From contig NZ_JPFU01000013.1 in the NCBI RefSeq assembly GCF_000722695.1, forward strand, positions 372,001 through 436,000: DNA of 64,000 nucleotides, read 5' to 3'. The notes under the pieces were generated by a model. It searched no databases. It was given only the letters and a program-made list of their open reading frames with translations, and was not told the origin of the DNA. Shown here piece by piece: positions 63,145 through 64,000 of the stretch. Numbering within the stretch: the stretch's first letter is position 1; every line of letters begins with the position of its first letter. This stretch comes from Streptococcus mitis. GTDB lineage: Bacteria > Bacillota > Bacilli > Lactobacillales > Streptococcaceae. The translations under genes were made by a program, and so were the position numbers.

Positions 63145-64000
63145 CTAAAAACTCCTCTATCTGGCTTAAAATGCGGTCTTTTACACCAGCTTCTCCAATC
63201 TGATAAAAGTTGACCTGCATGCGATTACGGAACCAGGTCAACTGACGCTTGGCAAAACGACGAGTCGCCTGTTTAAGACTCTCACTAGCTTCCTCCAAGG
63301 TCTGCTCTCCACAGAAATACGGAAAGAGTTCCTTGTAACCAATCCCTTTAGCAGCCTGCACATCAGGGTAATGGTCAAAAAGCCACTTGACCTCATCCAA
63401 AAGCCCAGCCTCAAACATCAAATCCACTCGATGATTGATACGTTCATATAATTGACTGCGTTCATCATCCAAGCAGATAATCAATGGTTCATATAAGGTC
63501 TCTTGATTTTCCAAATCCTGACCAAAATGGGCAATTTCCAAGGCACGCATAGCACGACGACGATTAAACTGGGGAATCTCAAGGCTCGCTTGCTCCACCA
63601 GATGAGCTAATTCCTCATCTGTATAAGGCTCCAAACTAGCTCGATAAGCTAAAATCTCCTCATGGGGAGTCTCCCCACCTAGGTGGTAACCTTCAAGCAA
63701 GCTCTGGATATACAGTCCAGTCCCACCAGCAATAATGGCTAGCTTACCACGACTGTGAATATCCTCAATAGCCATCTTAGATTCTGAAACAAAATCAAAA
63801 GCCGAGTAAGACTCGGTTACCTCTCTAACATCGATTAAATGATGAGGAACAGCTGCCTGCTCTTCTGGACTAGCCTTAGCCGTCCCAATATCAAGTCCTC
63901 GATAGACTTGCTGGCTATCTCCACTAACCACTTCGCCATTAAAACGCTTGGCCACTTCAATAGCAAGGGCTGTCTTTCCAACTGCAGTCGGCCCAACAAT
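63137..64000 (-). CDS. miaA: tRNA dimethylallyltransferase MiaA (partial, N-terminus beyond window)
   Basis: Adds the isopentenyl group to A37 of UNN-decoding tRNAs. 287 codons are present; the first few residues lie past the right edge. The visible part begins [15 protein letters not shown], the P-loop, followed by [23 protein letters not shown] (catalytic Asp/ tRNA site), PHHLIDV and the C-terminal helical part [10 protein letters not shown]. First gene of the miaA-hflX-orf-rnz-SDR run. Confidence 0.97.
   Translation of the reverse strand: MVGPTAVGKTALAIEVAKRFNGEVVSGDSQQVYRGLDIGTAKASPEEQAAVPHHLIDVREVTESYSAFDFVSESKMAIEDIHSRGKLAIIAGGTGLYIQSLLEGYHLGGETPHEEILAYRASLEPYTDEELAHLVEQASLEIPQFNRRRAMRALEIAHFGQDLENQETLYEPLIICLDDERSQLYERINHRVDLMFEAGLLDEVKWLFDHYPDVQAAKGIGYKELFPYFCGEQTLEEASESLKQATRRFAKRQLTWFRNRMQVNFYQIGEAGVKDRILSQIEEFLDD

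Overview
The window is a low-GC Firmicute chromosome. Gene content and order match the Streptococcus pneumoniae / S. mitis group: livJ-ylbG-clpP-upp, spxB next to copY-cupA-copA, thiamine salvage clusters, lctO, pyrFE, divIB-murG-murD, typA, rnz, hflX-miaA. BOX repeats, a hallmark of pneumococcus and close relatives, occur five times. I cannot separate S. pneumoniae from S. mitis or S. pseudopneumoniae without alignment. Most genes lie on the minus strand.

Layout. 0-10 kb is core: a branched-chain amino acid binding lipoprotein (cut at the left edge), YlbG, ClpP behind a CtsR operator, Upp, dCMP deaminase, a TetR regulator divergent from DegV, an FAD protein, a DUF1697 protein, a TipA-like MerR regulator divergent from an NSS symporter with a structured leader, and ManA. 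9.9-13.5 kb is accessory and decayed: a frameshifted SemiSWEET, an intact ABC exporter, a possible Cys-rich micro-peptide and a radical-SAM/SPASM gene carrying both a nonsense codon and a BOX insertion. 14-19.5 kb holds a VOC protein, SpxB with two cre-like sites, and the copper operon with two identical CopY operators. 19.6-29.2 kb is a thiamine salvage and uptake block with three TPP riboswitches, two sets of thiE/thiM/tenA (one tenA frameshifted) and a YkoEDC-type ECF transporter. 29.3-33.6 kb has lactate oxidase and a polar amino acid ABC importer.

33.7-37.4 kb encodes a secreted 134-aa peptide, a dedicated ABC transporter with three membrane subunits (one frameshifted) and a strong promoter next to a 16-bp-arm palindrome. 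37.4-42.7 kb is core: pyrE, pyrF behind a PyrR attenuator, and divIB-murG-murD. 42.8-45.8 kb is a lactococcin-972-type bacteriocin operon with its DUF1430 membrane protein and ATPase. 46.1-50.8 kb is core: DUF3165, typA, rsuA, a rhodanese-like protein, yqgQ and a LysR regulator. 50.9-59.5 kb is an AT-rich accessory island: a HEPN-motif gene split by an IS1634-like element with a 104/108-bp target duplication, a choline-binding surface protein with a SEC10/PgrA domain, a DUF3990-like gene overlapping a 70-aa gene (possible toxin-antitoxin pair), and an Rgg-like regulator whose promoter region is copied upstream of that pair. 59.6-64 kb returns to core: SDR, rnz, an unknown gene, hflX, and miaA cut at the right edge.

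Several genes are broken by what look like one-base losses in or next to short homopolymer runs (tenA, an ABC permease, the candidate micro-peptide, rgg). Either the strain has undergone slippage or the assembly carries homopolymer errors, so these calls need raw reads. The best candidates for undescribed biology are the radical-SAM/micro-peptide/exporter cluster, the secreted-peptide/ABC locus with its palindrome, and the Rgg / DUF3990 / HEPN island.
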